Below are positions 63,972 through 64,000 of a stretch of DNA of 64,000 nt, piece after piece. The DNA lies in assembly GCF_963677005.1 (NCBI RefSeq), contig NZ_OY781616.1:248001-312000 (forward strand), written 5' to 3'. Origin of the DNA: Maridesulfovibrio sp. (GTDB taxonomy: Bacteria; Desulfobacterota; Desulfovibrionia; Desulfovibrionales; Desulfovibrionaceae). Numbering within the stretch: position 1 is the first letter of the stretch; each line of letters opens with the position of its first letter. The notes beneath the pieces were generated by a model. The model was not told the origin of the DNA. It saw nothing but the letters and a program-made list of their open reading frames with translations, and searched no databases. Both the position numbers and the translations under genes were made by a program.

Positions 63972-64000
63972 TATGAAGCCTTCGGCGACCCTGCCGGGAG

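Overview
The window is a chromosomal segment of a Gram-negative anaerobe, most likely a member of the Desulfovibrionaceae (Maridesulfovibrio/Desulfovibrio-like). This is inferred from gene content rather than a database match: ribosomal proteins of the zinc-binding type (S14, S4, L24, L36), futalosine-route menaquinone genes, a chemoreceptor fused to hemerythrin, many c-di-GMP enzymes, and a complex I locus without its NADH module. I see no insertion sequence, phage gene, CRISPR array, tRNA or rRNA gene.

Layout. Bases 1-10632 carry a 22-gene S10/spc/alpha-type ribosomal cluster on the plus strand, from a truncated rpsC to rplQ, including secY, map, rpoA and two genes shorter than 60 codons (rpmD, rpmJ). 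It ends at a clear terminator. A LysR regulator follows, then mqnA-mqnC-mqnE on the minus strand with mqnD divergent. Bases 15.8-19.3 kb hold two EamA exporters, a zinc-ribbon protein, darP and a C_GCAxxG_C_C protein. Bases 19.8-23.5 kb hold an Lrp-type regulator and a bifunctional proline-to-glutamate enzyme. Next come a DUF445 membrane protein, a PAS-GGDEF enzyme, and a four-gene Mla/MCE lipid transport operon (STAS-permease, ATPase, MCE protein, lipoprotein).

Bases 29.9-49.0 kb are a sensory and metabolic patchwork: two chemoreceptors (one HBM-type, one hemerythrin-tailed), a LysR/EamA divergent pair, ilvN with a phosphate acyltransferase, a six-domain PAS/GAF/GGDEF/EAL protein, a transglutaminase lipoprotein, a HesB-like protein, AraC plus cupin, OsmC, a YkgJ-type protein, GtrA, a UDP-glucuronate decarboxylase-like SDR and a response regulator with PAS-GGDEF.

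Bases 49.6-61.4 kb are a complex I operon in the order nuoA-B-C-(smORF)-D-H-I-J-K-(MrpD-like)-(86-aa protein)-L-M-N. The nuoE, nuoF and nuoG genes are absent, so a donor other than NADH, for example ferredoxin or flavodoxin, is inferred. A 46-codon frame fits exactly between nuoC and nuoD with stop/start overlaps at both ends. An additional antiporter-like subunit and a small two-helix protein are inserted before nuoL. This is the part of the window most likely to hold something undescribed. Menaquinone made by the mqn enzymes would be a natural electron acceptor for this complex. The window closes with an MFS transporter and an orphan HsdR-N-like protein whose expected nuclease residues are replaced.
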